Source: Candidatus Mediterraneibacter faecipullorum (GTDB lineage Bacteria; Bacillota; Clostridia; Lachnospirales; Lachnospiraceae). From it: a stretch of DNA of 44,647 nt. Positions 31,220 to 42,479 of the stretch are shown here, in pieces. The stretch covers positions 1 through 44,647 of the forward strand of contig DWWO01000130.1 in the NCBI GenBank assembly GCA_019119675.1, given 5' to 3'. Made by a program: the position numbers and the translations under genes. Positions within the stretch are counted from its first letter, which is position 1. The number at the start of each line of letters is the position of its first letter. A model generated the notes under the pieces. That model did not search any database. It was given only the letters and a program-made list of their open reading frames with translations, and was not told the DNA's origin.

Positions 31220-32262
31220 TGCACTGTCCCAGCCCTTTCCGTATCATGACGCTTCTTCTGCATCTGCTTTTTCACTGTACGGCTCAGGATATCCCCGTAC
31301 CCTGTTGTCCGAAGATTTCTCTCATATTGTTCCAGCTTGGCAATGGCCGCCCCCTCCCGGATATATGGCGTATAGACTCTTGAGCAGTTCCGCAGGATAT
31401 CATAGAGTCCGTCAATGCAGTCTCCCAGGTCCAGAATGACCACTTCGTAAATACACTTCTCAAGGATCTGATCGAACAGACTGATCCATTCTTCTCCTCT
31501 GACTGATCTCATATCTAACTCATTTTCCATCGGCATGATAAAATCCATCCCTCCCAGTCTCCCTGCCATAGAGCTGATCTTAAGTCCGTGATCTGTTCTC
31601 TCCTGTTTCATGCAATAGATCAGATCTCCCAGATCGTGTTCTGTCTTCTCCGGAAAATAGTAGCTGCCGCCTGCATATCCCTCCAGGTTGAGATAAAGTA
31701 CCGGTACCTGCTCCGAGAGTTTCTCTCCCAGCCGCATTGCAAATCTTGTCTTGCCTATCCTGTGCACAGGTGAATACACACCGATCAGCCCTCTCGTCTG
31801 CAGGCTGATCCGGGGATCCGCACTCCTGATTTTATCCTGTAAATCCACAGTTTCCGGCTCGTCCCGGATACGTTTCCTGCCATTTTTCTGTACGGAAATA
31901 CGTCTGTCCGGTATCTTGATCCCGCTTTTGATCTGGCTTAATATCTGACTTGCAGACTGATAACGAAATACGGGGATCACATTATTCTCCGTACGCTCTT
32001 TCATTATGTCTGTAAGTACAAAAATTCTTTGTACCTTAGACAGATCCTCGATCCTTTTCCTGTATTCCTCACCGATCAGCAGCACCTCTGCTTCTTCTGT
32101 CTCCATAAATTCCACCATCTTCGCAGGATCGTGAAAAAGATGGAACTGATACTCTCCCGGAAGCTGTTCTGACAGAATTGCAAAAAGATGTTCGATGTAA
32201 TCTTCCTGCTCATCACAGACTACAAAACCGCCTGATACATTTTTTCTTTTTTCTTCTGACAT
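31216..32262 (-). CDS. TadZ/CpaE-like localisation protein, degenerate P-loop
   Basis: A 348-residue protein, first gene of the Tad operon. The N-terminal 110 residues resemble an atypical receiver domain (FVVCDEQEDYIEHLFAILSEQ, EAEVLLIGEEY, IFVLTDIMKERT). The C-terminal half is a MinD/ParA-like fold with GVYSPVHRIGKTRFAMRLGEKL where the deviant Walker A is expected; the usual KGGxGKT reads HRIGKT. VILDLGDCIDGLYDIL is the Walker B position. TadZ proteins place the pilus machine at the cell pole. No clear ribosome site precedes the ATG at 32262, and the leader is about 135 nt. Confidence 0.8.
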   Translation of the reverse strand: MSEEKRKNVSGGFVVCDEQEDYIEHLFAILSEQLPGEYQFHLFHDPAKMVEFMETEEAEVLLIGEEYRKRIEDLSKVQRIFVLTDIMKERTENNVIPVFRYQSASQILSQIKSGIKIPDRRISVQKNGRKRIRDEPETVDLQDKIRSADPRISLQTRGLIGVYSPVHRIGKTRFAMRLGEKLSEQVPVLYLNLEGYAGGSYYFPEKTEHDLGDLIYCMKQERTDHGLKISSMAGRLGGMDFIMPMENELDMRSVRGEEWISLFDQILEKCIYEVVILDLGDCIDGLYDILRNCSRVYTPYIREGAAIAKLEQYERNLRTTGYGDILSRTVKKQMQKKRHDTERAGTVQ

Positions 32263-32402
32263 AATCTGAATTTTGCCGCGATCTCATGCAGCACGAATAA
32301 AGATAATGACTGCCGGCTTTCCCCCGGGCCGACATATTGACACCGCTTGCTTTCCCTCAAAAGCCGGTGTGACATCAGGTGAATCCCTGTTGTGTAAGAC
32401 GC

Positions 32403-32451
32403 ATTATAAATGGCGGATTTTAATTTGTCCAGAGCAAAAATAAAATCCGCC
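32403..32451 (-). promoter_or_regulatory. Tad operon promoter overlapped by an 11-bp inverted repeat
   Basis: Minus strand TGGACA (32426-32431), 17-base spacer, TATAAT (32403-32408). TAAAATCCGCC (32441-32451) and GGCGGATTTTA (32412-32422) form a perfect 11-bp inverted repeat that brackets the -35 box: one arm is just upstream, the other is in the spacer. It could be an operator, or the bofA terminator stem overlapping the promoter. The leader to the tadZ start (32263-32396) shows further pairing (ACACCG/CGGTGT; GCCGGC region) and no ORF I trust. Confidence 0.55.
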
Positions 32452-32467
32452 GATTTTTGTAAAAAAC

Positions 32468-32701
32468 TCACAAAATCTGATAGCACATGATTCCGTAAAG
32501 AAGCCCGACGCCCGGAATACCAAGGGTTCCGGATGTCAAAAAAGACACTGCATTCAGTCCCACATTAATTGAAGAATCAGGCGGGATCACATACTGATTT
32601 ATAAAAAATATCAGAGCCATTCCCACTGCCGCCCGTATAAAAAAATTTATCACGGCCGATACGATTTTCTTCCCCAAATGATCCGCACCCTTTCCTGTCA
32701 T
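32468..32701 (-). CDS. BofA family protein (pro-sigma-K processing inhibitor type)
   Basis: A 77-residue membrane protein with two hydrophobic segments (about 14-37, VINFFIRAAVGMALIFFINQY, and 46-75, GLNAVSFLTSGTLGIPGVGLLYG). The IPGVGLLYG ending is the BofA signature. In Bacillus it holds the SpoIVFB protease inactive in the mother cell; in many Clostridia a homologue exists even where sporulation is doubtful. It stands alone between the Tad operon and the DUF4153 gene. The presence supports a spore-forming ancestry. Confidence 0.82.
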   Translation of the reverse strand: MTGKGADHLGKKIVSAVINFFIRAAVGMALIFFINQYVIPPDSSINVGLNAVSFLTSGTLGIPGVGLLYGIMCYQIL

Positions 32702-32774
32702 CTCTGTACCACTGCAATGATTTCCGCCCCGTCAGTGATACATCCTGATACAGTTTATTCCGGACCCCGGCTAT

Positions 32775-34319
32775 TTATTCTCTCTCTGACAGCCATTCTT
32801 CCGCTGCTTTTCCCGCAGCTGCACGGGAATAATTCCACTCACGCAGAGACATTCTCTGATTCTCTCCGCTTATCTCTTTAAAATAATTCTCCAAATCTGT
32901 CGCCATCCCGCTGTCTTTTATATCTCTGACATCGAGACCGGCAATCTCACCGGCTGCATCCTCTGACAGACCATACATCAGATAATACAGATCAGTTTCT
33001 TCTGTCTCCTGCGCATTCTGGATATTATACCGTGCGATCAGGGCATCCGGACGGCTGAAAGAAAACAGGATATAACAGACGGACACAACCGCCGTGATAT
33101 AACGGAACAGCATAAAATCTTTTTTGAAAATACTGTATATCACACCGAAAAAGATGATCATGAGTACTGCAAGGAACCAGAGCACAAGCACTCTCAGAAA
33201 ACTGAGATCATATTCACCCACATATAACACCATACGATATGCCGCTGAAAGTATCATGATGCAGGTACATACGGAAATCACAGTGAGCAGGATCTTCAGC
33301 ACCCTGTTGTCTTCAAATATTTTTGCACACACAAGGACTGTCACAAAGTTGATAAGACTGACAAATAAAAGCTGCCAGAATCCCTGATGTGCATACTGTG
33401 AATAAGTGACTCCGTCAGGCAGGCCGGAATCAAGTCTGAGAAACAGAAACAGTATCTGGATTCCCGAATAGAGCACATACACCGCCGCCATGATCCCTGT
33501 AAAAGTTATCCCCGTGACATAATTGGAACTTCCCGGTTTTTTCACATCTGTTCCACCCAGGTTCATTTTGAAAAGTCCTGCAAAAAAAGCGTACAGAGAA
33601 ACCATACCGAACAGGAATGTGAAAACAATACCGATAATATTTCCGAAGTCAATATTTCTCATAAAACGGAACGGATTCAGGAACCGGAACAGACTGTTGA
33701 AAATCTGTAAAAATATTTTATCTGACATCATGAGCAGAGGGAGTACAATGATGAGCATAAGCAATGCCGCCAGTATTCCCAGCAGTACGGGACCGGCATT
33801 CTTCCATTTCATTTTCCGGGCACCGGTATTTTCTTTTGGAGTATCCTCAGTACAGTCTGCCCCGTCAGCTTTGATTTTAACTTCAGTATTTTTTCTGTTT
33901 CCGCGGAAAAGTTCGCCCACGGATATGATCCATGTCCACAGCATGATAAAGAATTTTTTCACATATTCCGTAAATCCCCATTCACTGTCTTTATATAGCT
34001 GATGCGCCATTCCCATCATAAAGAGAAGGATGATCCCCACACTGTTGAAAAAATGGAAAAACCCGCTGTCCGTCAGCACTGTGGATATCCCAAGCAACAG
34101 AATACCCACAAAATACCTCAGAGTTCCTTTTTGAAAAGTTATCCCGGCTTTCCTGAGGAAAAGTACGGAAAACCAGAGTGAAACTGCCGTTATCACAGGA
34201 AATGTTATCCCCGAAAGATTACGGTACAGACAAAAAGTAAATAATACTCCGTAGATCAGACTCATGATGAGAAACCATCTGCGGTTTTTCTTCATTCTCT
34301 GAATAAAGATGCTATCCAT
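32775..34319 (-). CDS. Polytopic membrane protein, DUF4153-like
   Basis: A 514-residue protein with about ten to twelve hydrophobic segments (for example FLIMSLIYGVLFTFCLY, YFVGILLLGISTVLTD, VLLGILAALLMLIIVLPLLMM, VLVLWFLAVLMIIFFGVIYSIF). It fits the DUF4153/DUF4173 membrane proteins of Firmicutes. The last 90 residues are soluble and helical (ALIARYNIQNAQETEETDLYYLMYGLSEDAAGEIAGLDV). It overlaps the XRE regulator gene by 8 bp, so it is translationally coupled to it and belongs to the DUF2975 operon. Function unknown. Confidence 0.72.
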   Translation of the reverse strand: MDSIFIQRMKKNRRWFLIMSLIYGVLFTFCLYRNLSGITFPVITAVSLWFSVLFLRKAGITFQKGTLRYFVGILLLGISTVLTDSGFFHFFNSVGIILLFMMGMAHQLYKDSEWGFTEYVKKFFIMLWTWIISVGELFRGNRKNTEVKIKADGADCTEDTPKENTGARKMKWKNAGPVLLGILAALLMLIIVLPLLMMSDKIFLQIFNSLFRFLNPFRFMRNIDFGNIIGIVFTFLFGMVSLYAFFAGLFKMNLGGTDVKKPGSSNYVTGITFTGIMAAVYVLYSGIQILFLFLRLDSGLPDGVTYSQYAHQGFWQLLFVSLINFVTVLVCAKIFEDNRVLKILLTVISVCTCIMILSAAYRMVLYVGEYDLSFLRVLVLWFLAVLMIIFFGVIYSIFKKDFMLFRYITAVVSVCYILFSFSRPDALIARYNIQNAQETEETDLYYLMYGLSEDAAGEIAGLDVRDIKDSGMATDLENYFKEISGENQRMSLREWNYSRAAAGKAAEEWLSERE

Positions 34320-34530
34320 TTTCGTCCTCCTTTACATACTCAAGGATATCTCCCGGCTGACAGTCAAGAGCCTTACATATCGCATCCAGTGTGGTAAACC
34401 TCACCGCTTTCGCCTTGTTATTCTTTAATATAGACAGATTCGCCATGGTAATATCCACTTTATTTGCAAGCTCCGTCACACTCATTTTTCTCTTAGCCAT
34501 CATGACATCAAGATTTACTACGATTGCCAT
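34312..34530 (-). CDS. XRE/Cro-type small transcriptional regulator (YozG-like)
   Basis: A 72-residue single-domain helix-turn-helix protein. I choose the ATG at 34528-34530, eight bases after AGGAGG; the ATG at 34536 is only two bases from it. The fold is clear: VNLDVMMAKRKMSVTELANKVDITMANLSILKNNKAKAVRFTTLDAICKALDCQPGDILEYV. It lies between the DUF2975 and DUF4153 membrane protein genes and likely binds the paired operator upstream of the operon (35082-35117). Confidence 0.92.
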   Translation of the reverse strand: MAIVVNLDVMMAKRKMSVTELANKVDITMANLSILKNNKAKAVRFTTLDAICKALDCQPGDILEYVKEDENG

Positions 34531-34542
34531 TTTCATCTCCTC

Positions 34543-34995
34543 CTATATCGTCAGATCATTCTCTTCCTTATAACGTACCGCCTCAGAAAATACGAGACTC
34601 AGCACATGGCTGAATATTCCCGCGATAAAGAATGTGAGGACAATGATAAATGTGGCGGGCGTCGGAAGGATAAATACCTTGATAAGAAAGAGCACGGCTA
34701 TTACAAATGCAGCTTTTCCCATTACCTTAAGGCTTTTTGTATTACTGTCCACAAAGCAGTTTCTTTCTAAGACCGTAGTTATCATCTTTTTCAACCGCCA
34801 TACAATAATAAGCCCGCAGACTGCAGATAAGAAAAAGATGATCAGCATGGAAATATAGTGGTCTGCAAAATCAGCAGAATAATATTTTCCCGCAAGCCTC
34901 AGTGTATAGGGCAGCGACACTGCCACAAGGATACCTGAGTAAAACATGAAATTCAGCAGATACTTTGTAAATATGACGATTCTTTTCTGCTCCAT
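34543..34995 (-). CDS. DUF2975 family membrane protein
   Basis: A 150-residue protein with four membrane segments (about 13-32, 47-65, 92-112, 117-138). It matches the DUF2975 family, nearly always encoded next to a YozG-type XRE regulator, as here (12-bp gap). It may hold or sense for the regulator; the mechanism is not established to my knowledge. The ribosome site is AAAGGAG. First gene of a three-gene operon with a consensus promoter. Confidence 0.85.
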   Translation of the reverse strand: MEQKRIVIFTKYLLNFMFYSGILVAVSLPYTLRLAGKYYSADFADHYISMLIIFFLSAVCGLIIVWRLKKMITTVLERNCFVDSNTKSLKVMGKAAFVIAVLFLIKVFILPTPATFIIVLTFFIAGIFSHVLSLVFSEAVRYKEENDLTI

Positions 34996-35042
34996 AATGA
35001 CATCTCCTTTAAATGTATTAGTAAAATCTGGTATCTGAGTGT

Positions 35043-35072
35043 ATTATATGGTGTGGTTATATTATTTGTCAA
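35043..35072 (-). promoter_or_regulatory. Consensus promoter of the DUF2975-XRE-DUF4153 operon
   Basis: Minus strand TTGACA (35067-35072), 18-base spacer, TATAAT (35043-35048); both boxes are perfect. The start would be near 35036, about 40 nt before the gene. Confidence 0.8.
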
Positions 35073-35081
35073 TATTTTTTT

Positions 35082-35117
35082 ATTGTTTTTCAATAAATTA
35101 AAATTGTTTTTCAATAA
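35082..35117. promoter_or_regulatory. Two 15-bp operator copies, 21 bp apart
   Basis: ATTGTTTTTCAATAA occurs at 35082-35096 and 35103-35117, exactly two helical turns apart. Each contains an inverted ATTG/CAAT pair around a 5-base T tract. They lie just upstream of the perfect -35 box, on the same DNA face. This position suits an activator or a cooperative repressor, most simply the XRE protein of the operon. Confidence 0.7.
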
Positions 35118-35133
35118 GCACGGGTAAAAAGAC

Positions 35134-35159
35134 TTAAACCGGTGGGTAAACCGGTTTAA
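35134..35159 (-). terminator. Stem-loop downstream of gyrA (second)
   Basis: TTAAACCGG (35134-35142) and CCGGTTTAA (35151-35159) form a 9-bp stem with an 8-nt loop; on the minus strand GTCTTTTT follows. It lies 40-60 bp beyond the gyrA terminator and may be a back-up. Just upstream of it on the minus strand TTGACATTTA is repeated twice (35155-35176). Confidence 0.5.
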
Positions 35160-35200
35160 ATGTCAAGGTAAATGTCAAGCCAAGACCGATCGGTTTTAAT

Positions 35201-35268
35201 AAAATAAAAAAGACCGCCTTACAGCGCAAGGAATTCTTACATCCTTATCCCTGCGCCACATGGCAGCC
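35201..35268 (-). terminator. gyrA intrinsic terminator
   Basis: On the minus strand GGCTGCC (35262-35268) pairs with GGCGGTC (35212-35218) through G-T pairs, with an inner GCGCAGGG/CCTTGCGC stem, followed by TTTTTTATTTTA (down to 35200). Confidence 0.7.
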
Positions 35269-35301
35269 TTTATTCTTATATTTTCTTATAACAACCTTTT
35301 T

Positions 35302-37806
35302 TTATTTTTCGGACTCTTCCTCTGTCTCCTCTTTTATCTCTACCTGTTCCCCGTCTATCTCAGCTGATGCTTTTCTTACTTTTGCAACACTTGCCACAAT
35401 ATCGTTTTCAGATAAATTTATGAGTTTGACTCCGGAAGTTATCCTTCCATATACGGAAATGTCTTCACACTTCATCCTGATCACGATTCCTTCTGTATTG
35501 ATGATCATGATCTCGCTGTCATCGTCCACTGCTTTCATTCCCACTACGTATCCGGTCTTTTCAGTGATCTTATAGCACTTCACACCTTTTCCGCCGCGGT
35601 TCTGTCTTGTGAACTCATCCATGCTGGTCCGCTTGCCCATTCCCTTTTCAGACACGATAAGGAGATCTTTGCCCTGGCTGCTCATCTGCATGCCGATGAC
35701 CTCATCATTATCGCTTAAGTTCATACCGCGTACACCCATGGAAACTCTTCCTGTTGAGCGGACATCCGACTCATGGAACCGTATACACTGGCCATCTTTT
35801 GTCACAAGCAGGATATCCTGATCATTATCTGTTACTTTTACCTCGATCAGCAGATCATCCTCTCTGAGAACGATTGCTGCAAGTCCTGTCTTTCTGACAT
35901 TCATATAATCTTTGATCGGAGTCTTCTTGACAAGACCTTTCTTTGTTGCCATGAACAGATATTTGCCATCCTCATATTCCTTGATCGGAATTGTGGCCGT
36001 GATCTTCTCTTCCGGCATAAGCTGCAGAAGATTGATGATCGCTGTTCCTCTTGCAGTCCTTCCCGCTTCCGGTATCTCATATGCCTTGAGGCGGTATACA
36101 CGTCCTTTATTTGTAAAGAACATGATATAGTGATGACTTGTAGTGACGAAAAGTTCTCTTATAAAGTCATCTTCCAGAGTCTGCATCCCCTTGATGCCTT
36201 TGCCTCCTCGGTTCTGGCTCTTGAAGGTATCCATGCTCATCCTCTTGATATATCCCATATTTGTGACTGTGATCACAACATTTTCTCTCGGGATAAGATC
36301 TTCCATAGAGATATCGAACTCATCATATCCGATATGTGTTCTTCTGTCATCTCCGTATTTTTCGGAAATAACAAGGATTTCTTTTTTGATAACACCAAGA
36401 AGGAGTTTGCGGTCTGCAAGGATTGCTTTGTACTCATCAATTTTTTTCATGAGTTCTGCATATTCTGCTTCCAGTTTTTCTCTCTCCAGACCTGTCAGAG
36501 CTCTCAGACGCATATCTACGATAGCCTGAGCCTGGACATCTGATAATTCAAACCGCTCCATCAATTCAGCCTTGGCGATCTGGACTGTCTTTGATCCGCG
36601 GATGATCTTGATCACTTCATCAATATTATCAAGAGCGATCAATAATCCCTTTAAAATATGAGCTCTTTCTTCTGCTTTGTTAAGATCATATTTTGTTCTT
36701 CTTGTCACGACATCTTCCTGATGCTGAAGATAATATTTCAGCATATCAAGAAGATTCATTACCTTAGGCTGTCCGTTTACAAGGGCAAGCATGATCACGC
36801 CAAAGGTATCCTGAAGCTGTGTATGTTTATAGAGCTGGTTCAGTATGACATTCGGATTAACGTCACGGCGGAGTTCGATACAGATCCTCATTCCTTCACG
36901 GCTGGACTGATCGCTCAGATCCGTGATTCCGTCGATCTTCTTATCTCTTACAAGCTCAGCGATCTTCTCGATCAGCCTTGCCTTATTCACCATATACGGA
37001 AGTTCCGTTACAATGATCCGGTTCTTTCCATTTGCCATCGGCTCGATATTTGTAACAGAACGTACTCTTATCTTTCCGCGTCCTGTACGGTATGCCTCTT
37101 CGATTCCTCTTGTACCTAGAATCTCTGCCCCTGTCGGGAAATCCGGTCCTTTTATGATTTTTAAAATTTCTTCGATCGTAGTCTCACCGTTCTCATCAAT
37201 CTGGTCGTCTATGATCTTTACCACCGCACCGATTACTTCTCTTAAGTTGTGCGGCGGGATATTGGTTGCCATTCCTACGGCAATACCGGAAGTACCATTT
37301 ACCAGAAGATTCGGAAATCTTGACGGCAGTACGGTCGGTTCTTTCTCTGTCTCATCAAAGTTCGGAGTGAAATCAACCGTATCCTTGTTGATATCTGCTG
37401 TCATCTCCATGGATATCTTACTCAGACGCGCCTCTGTATAACGCATGGCCGCTGCCCCGTCGCCGTCCACAGATCCAAAGTTACCGTGGCCGTCTACGAG
37501 CGGATATCGTGTTGACCACTCCTGTGCCAGATTGACAAGAGCTCCGTAGATCGAACTGTCGCCGTGAGGATGATATTTACCCATCGTATCACCGACGATA
37601 CGGGCACACTTACGATGCGGCTTATCCGGACCGTTGTTTAACTCTATCATTGAGTAAAGGATTCTTCTCTGTACCGGCTTCAGGCCATCTCTTACATCCG
37701 GAAGAGCACGGGATGCGATTACGCTCATCGCATAGTCGATATAGGAAATCTCCATTGTCTTTTTCAGATCGACTTCGTGAACTTTATCAAAAATATTGTC
37801 TTCCAT
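35302..37806 (-). CDS. gyrA: DNA gyrase subunit A
   Basis: An 834-residue type II topoisomerase subunit. The N-terminal breakage-reunion domain has [28 protein letters not shown] and the active-site Tyr in [12 protein letters not shown] (about 123). The quinolone-determining segment reads [17 protein letters not shown]: Ser84 (E. coli Ser83) is kept, but the position equal to E. coli Asp87 is Gly88. The C-terminal beta-pinwheel shows repeats and the GyrA box [10 protein letters not shown], with a second [10 protein letters not shown]. The acidic tail ([12 protein letters not shown]) is usual. It follows gyrB by 111 bp. Confidence 0.97.
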   Translation of the reverse strand: MEDNIFDKVHEVDLKKTMEISYIDYAMSVIASRALPDVRDGLKPVQRRILYSMIELNNGPDKPHRKCARIVGDTMGKYHPHGDSSIYGALVNLAQEWSTRYPLVDGHGNFGSVDGDGAAAMRYTEARLSKISMEMTADINKDTVDFTPNFDETEKEPTVLPSRFPNLLVNGTSGIAVGMATNIPPHNLREVIGAVVKIIDDQIDENGETTIEEILKIIKGPDFPTGAEILGTRGIEEAYRTGRGKIRVRSVTNIEPMANGKNRIIVTELPYMVNKARLIEKIAELVRDKKIDGITDLSDQSSREGMRICIELRRDVNPNVILNQLYKHTQLQDTFGVIMLALVNGQPKVMNLLDMLKYYLQHQEDVVTRRTKYDLNKAEERAHILKGLLIALDNIDEVIKIIRGSKTVQIAKAELMERFELSDVQAQAIVDMRLRALTGLEREKLEAEYAELMKKIDEYKAILADRKLLLGVIKKEILVISEKYGDDRRTHIGYDEFDISMEDLIPRENVVITVTNMGYIKRMSMDTFKSQNRGGKGIKGMQTLEDDFIRELFVTTSHHYIMFFTNKGRVYRLKAYEIPEAGRTARGTAIINLLQLMPEEKITATIPIKEYEDGKYLFMATKKGLVKKTPIKDYMNVRKTGLAAIVLREDDLLIEVKVTDNDQDILLVTKDGQCIRFHESDVRSTGRVSMGVRGMNLSDNDEVIGMQMSSQGKDLLIVSEKGMGKRTSMDEFTRQNRGGKGVKCYKITEKTGYVVGMKAVDDDSEIMIINTEGIVIRMKCEDISVYGRITSGVKLINLSENDIVASVAKVRKASAEIDGEQVEIKEETEEESEK

Positions 37807-37917
37807 AGTTTATCTCCTTTTCTTCCAATGCCAGCCCCTGTGTCCACTCTGTGCCAGACAATCAAGTAAACTTGCTTTCTGTCCCATAGCGTCCACAGAG
37901 CCGGTCGCTGTTAATCG

Positions 37918-39855
<1,938 letters not shown>

Positions 39856-39866
39856 TTAATAACCTC

Positions 39867-40955
39867 CTAATTTGCGTTTACTGCATGCCCGTTCCTGATG
39901 TGGAATATTTTGTTTATCGAAAATCTGTGATTTACAAATTCATCAAGCCCGGTACATGTAATTATCGTCTGTATATTGTTAATACTGTCCAATAAATAGT
40001 TTTGCCGATGTTTGTCCAATTCAGACAATACATCGTCAAGTAACAGGACAGGGGTATCCTTTATCACCTGTTTTACCAGTTCTATTTCAGACATTTTCAG
40101 CGACAGTGCTGCTGTTCTCTGCTGTCCCTGCGAACCGAACTTCCTTACATCCAGTCCGCTGTCTGTAGTAAAACAGATATCATCCCTGTGAGGACCTACC
40201 GTGGTGCTCTTCATCCTCATATCTCTTTCCCTGTAACGCTTTAATGCCTCCTCCAGAGACATATTTCCATTACTCGCTTCATAAGAGATAGAAATTCTTT
40301 CTTTCCCTCCGGTTAATTTAAAATGAATATCAGAAATTATTTCATTTACTTGTTTTATAAAATTTTTTCTTGCTTCCAGAACCTTTGTCCCGTATGCAGC
40401 CATCTGCATATCCCATATATCCAGAGTATCCATCAGGTTCTTCTGTCCGTATAGATCTTTGAGTAAGGAATTTCTTTGATTGATGATGCGATTATAGTTT
40501 GAAAGGTTACTGAGATATATTTTATCAAGCTGAGACAATTCAAGATCAATAAATCTCCTTCTCCCCGACGGTCCTTCTTTGATGATATTCAGGTCTTCCG
40601 GAGAAAAAAATACAAAATGGACAATACCGAACAGCTCTCCTGCTTTCCTGATCGGAATCTTGTCGATCGCAATTCCTTTGGGGCTGTTCTTTTTCAGATG
40701 CATATCGATCTGAAAACAGATTCCTCTCTTCTCTACTATTGTCTCTATATGGGATTCATCATATCCAAACTGTATGATATCTCTGTCTTTTGTCCCTCTG
40801 TGTGATTTCGTTGTCCCTGACAGATATAATGCCTCCAGTATATTGGTCTTTCCCTGGGCATTGTCACCATACAGTATATTGGTATTCGGATCAAAATTTA
40901 AGTCCAGCAGATCATAATTTCTGTAATTTTTCAGCTTTAAAGATTTGATTACCAT
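39867..40955 (-). CDS. recF: DNA replication/repair protein RecF
   Basis: A 362-residue SMC-like ATPase. Walker A is NILYGDNAQGKTNILEALYL, the signature is FGSQGQQRTAALSLKMSE, and Walker B is PVLLLDDVLSELD. It helps load RecA at gaps with RecO and RecR (recR is in this window too). Position between yaaA and gyrB is the classical order. Confidence 0.97.
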   Translation of the reverse strand: MVIKSLKLKNYRNYDLLDLNFDPNTNILYGDNAQGKTNILEALYLSGTTKSHRGTKDRDIIQFGYDESHIETIVEKRGICFQIDMHLKKNSPKGIAIDKIPIRKAGELFGIVHFVFFSPEDLNIIKEGPSGRRRFIDLELSQLDKIYLSNLSNYNRIINQRNSLLKDLYGQKNLMDTLDIWDMQMAAYGTKVLEARKNFIKQVNEIISDIHFKLTGGKERISISYEASNGNMSLEEALKRYRERDMRMKSTTVGPHRDDICFTTDSGLDVRKFGSQGQQRTAALSLKMSEIELVKQVIKDTPVLLLDDVLSELDKHRQNYLLDSINNIQTIITCTGLDEFVNHRFSINKIFHIRNGHAVNAN

Positions 40956-41010
40956 AACTTTCCCATCTAATCTATTTTACACTTTTTTCACATTTTTTTC
41001 AACGTATGGA

Positions 41011-41223
41011 TCAGCAAATCTCTATCTCTCTGCCCTCATAGGACGCAATATCTCCCGGATGGAGCTTTCTTCCCCGTCTCGTCTCAGTTTCTCCATTTAC
41101 GGTGACAAGTCCGTCCTGTATGACTTCTTTTGCCTCTGCGCCGGACTCAACAAGTCCTGCTGCTTTTAAAACCTGTCCGAGCCGGATGAATTCTTCTCCG
41201 GCTCTCAACTTAAAATTTTCCAT
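41011..41223 (-). CDS. yaaA: S4-domain RNA-binding protein YaaA
   Basis: A 70-residue S4 protein: FIRLGQVLKAAGLVESGAEAKEVIQDGLVTVNGETETRRGRKLHPGDI. It lies between dnaN and recF as in Bacillus subtilis (yaaA/rlbA, linked to ribosome large-subunit assembly). It starts 11 bp after dnaN. Confidence 0.93.
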   Translation of the reverse strand: MENFKLRAGEEFIRLGQVLKAAGLVESGAEAKEVIQDGLVTVNGETETRRGRKLHPGDIASYEGREIEIC

Positions 41224-41234
41224 TTATTTCTCCT

Positions 41235-42344
41235 CTATACTGCCGCGTTAAAGTTTACAGGAAGGATCAGATAAATATAGCTCTGTTCCTCGTCCTTAAT
41301 GAACAGCGGTGCTTTTGCATTCATAAAATACAGATCTACTTCTTCATCATCGATGACACGGAGTGCATCAATAAGGAACTTCGGATTAAAGCCGATCAGA
41401 AGGTCTTTTCCCTCTTTGATACACATGATCTCCTCATCCATGGATCCAATCTGTGACTTGATCTTAAACTCCATGGACTCATCCCTGATATCAATGATGA
41501 TCGGTTTCTTGTCGCCCTCTTTTATCAGCAGAGTTGCCCTGTCGATACAATCCAGGAGTTCTCTTTTATTGATCCTTACTTTCGTCTCATAATCGCTTGA
41601 AAGCATCTGGTCGATCCTGAAATACTCTCCTTCGATCAGCCTGGATACAACAACCGTCCTGTCAAATTCAAACACTATATGATTTCTCGTAAATGATATA
41701 TCCACATTTGCTTCGGCTTCTCCGCCAATGATCTTGCTTATCTCCTGAAGCGTCTTGCCCGGTACGATCACTTTCTTCGGTGAATAGGAATCTTTCAGCT
41801 CGATCTTGCGGATCGAGATCCTGTGTCCGTCAAGAGATACCACTTTCAGGATATTATCCTCGATCTCGAAGAGTTCACCTGTCATCATTTTATTCGTATC
41901 GCTGTCTGCGATCGAAAAGATCGTCTGACGGATCACTTCCTTGAGTGTAAACTCAGATACCGTGATAAAGTCATCTTTCTCTACGGCAGGCAGATATGAG
42001 AACTCGTCTCCCGGCTGTGCAGCAATGTTAAATTTCGCCTTTTCGCATGTGATCAGGACCTGGCTGTCTCCCTGCGTCTCTATTACGATCTCATTGTCAG
42101 GCAGCTTTCTCACGATTTCCGAGAAAATCCTGGCATTCAATGCGATAATACCTCTCTCTACGATTTCTCCGTCTATTGATGTCTCGATACCGAGTTCCAT
42201 ATCATTGGCGGTCAGCTTTATCACATCAGTAGATGCATCGATCAGTATACATTCCAGGATGGGCATTGTCGTTTTTGACGGAACTGCTTTTGAGACAATG
42301 CTGACTCCTTTTGACAGATTGGTTTTTGTACAGATGATCTTCAT
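41235..42344 (-). CDS. dnaN: DNA polymerase III subunit beta (sliding clamp)
   Basis: A 369-residue clamp. I start it at the ATG at 42342-42344 (MKIICTKTNLSKGVSIVSKAV, about 10 bases after AAAGGAG). The frame stays open to 42470, but that extension is in origin-proximal DNA and not clamp-like. Family features: MPILECILIDAS, TANDMELGIET, EFSYLPAVE, LDGHRISIRK, RNHIVFEF, and the C-terminal FMNAKAPLFIKDEEQSYIYLILPV. It forms the dimeric ring that holds polymerase on DNA. Confidence 0.96.
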   Translation of the reverse strand: MKIICTKTNLSKGVSIVSKAVPSKTTMPILECILIDASTDVIKLTANDMELGIETSIDGEIVERGIIALNARIFSEIVRKLPDNEIVIETQGDSQVLITCEKAKFNIAAQPGDEFSYLPAVEKDDFITVSEFTLKEVIRQTIFSIADSDTNKMMTGELFEIEDNILKVVSLDGHRISIRKIELKDSYSPKKVIVPGKTLQEISKIIGGEAEANVDISFTRNHIVFEFDRTVVVSRLIEGEYFRIDQMLSSDYETKVRINKRELLDCIDRATLLIKEGDKKPIIIDIRDESMEFKIKSQIGSMDEEIMCIKEGKDLLIGFNPKFLIDALRVIDDEEVDLYFMNAKAPLFIKDEEQSYIYLILPVNFNAAV

Positions 42345-42479
42345 GTGATTGTAACTCCTTTCCTTCCTGTAGCCATATCTCTTACGGTATGGTGGTATAA
42401 CTTCCGCGCATATATTGTGTGTGAAAAACTGTAAGGCGGACGCGCGCTGTGTATTATGACAGGATATCAATTCCGCCTC

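Noticed and set aside
32263-32400. c-di-GMP riboswitch in the Tad leader
   Set aside because: Such switches precede some clostridial pilus operons, but I could not align the conserved class I or II core to this leader.
32220-32486. 88-aa minus-strand ORF over the Tad promoter and leader
   Set aside because: It crosses the -10/-35 boxes and the inverted repeat, overlaps bofA and tadZ ends, and has no ribosome site.
42345-42470. 42-codon N-terminal extension of DnaN
   Set aside because: Clamp homology starts at MKIICTKTN; the upstream codons fall in origin-adjacent DNA.
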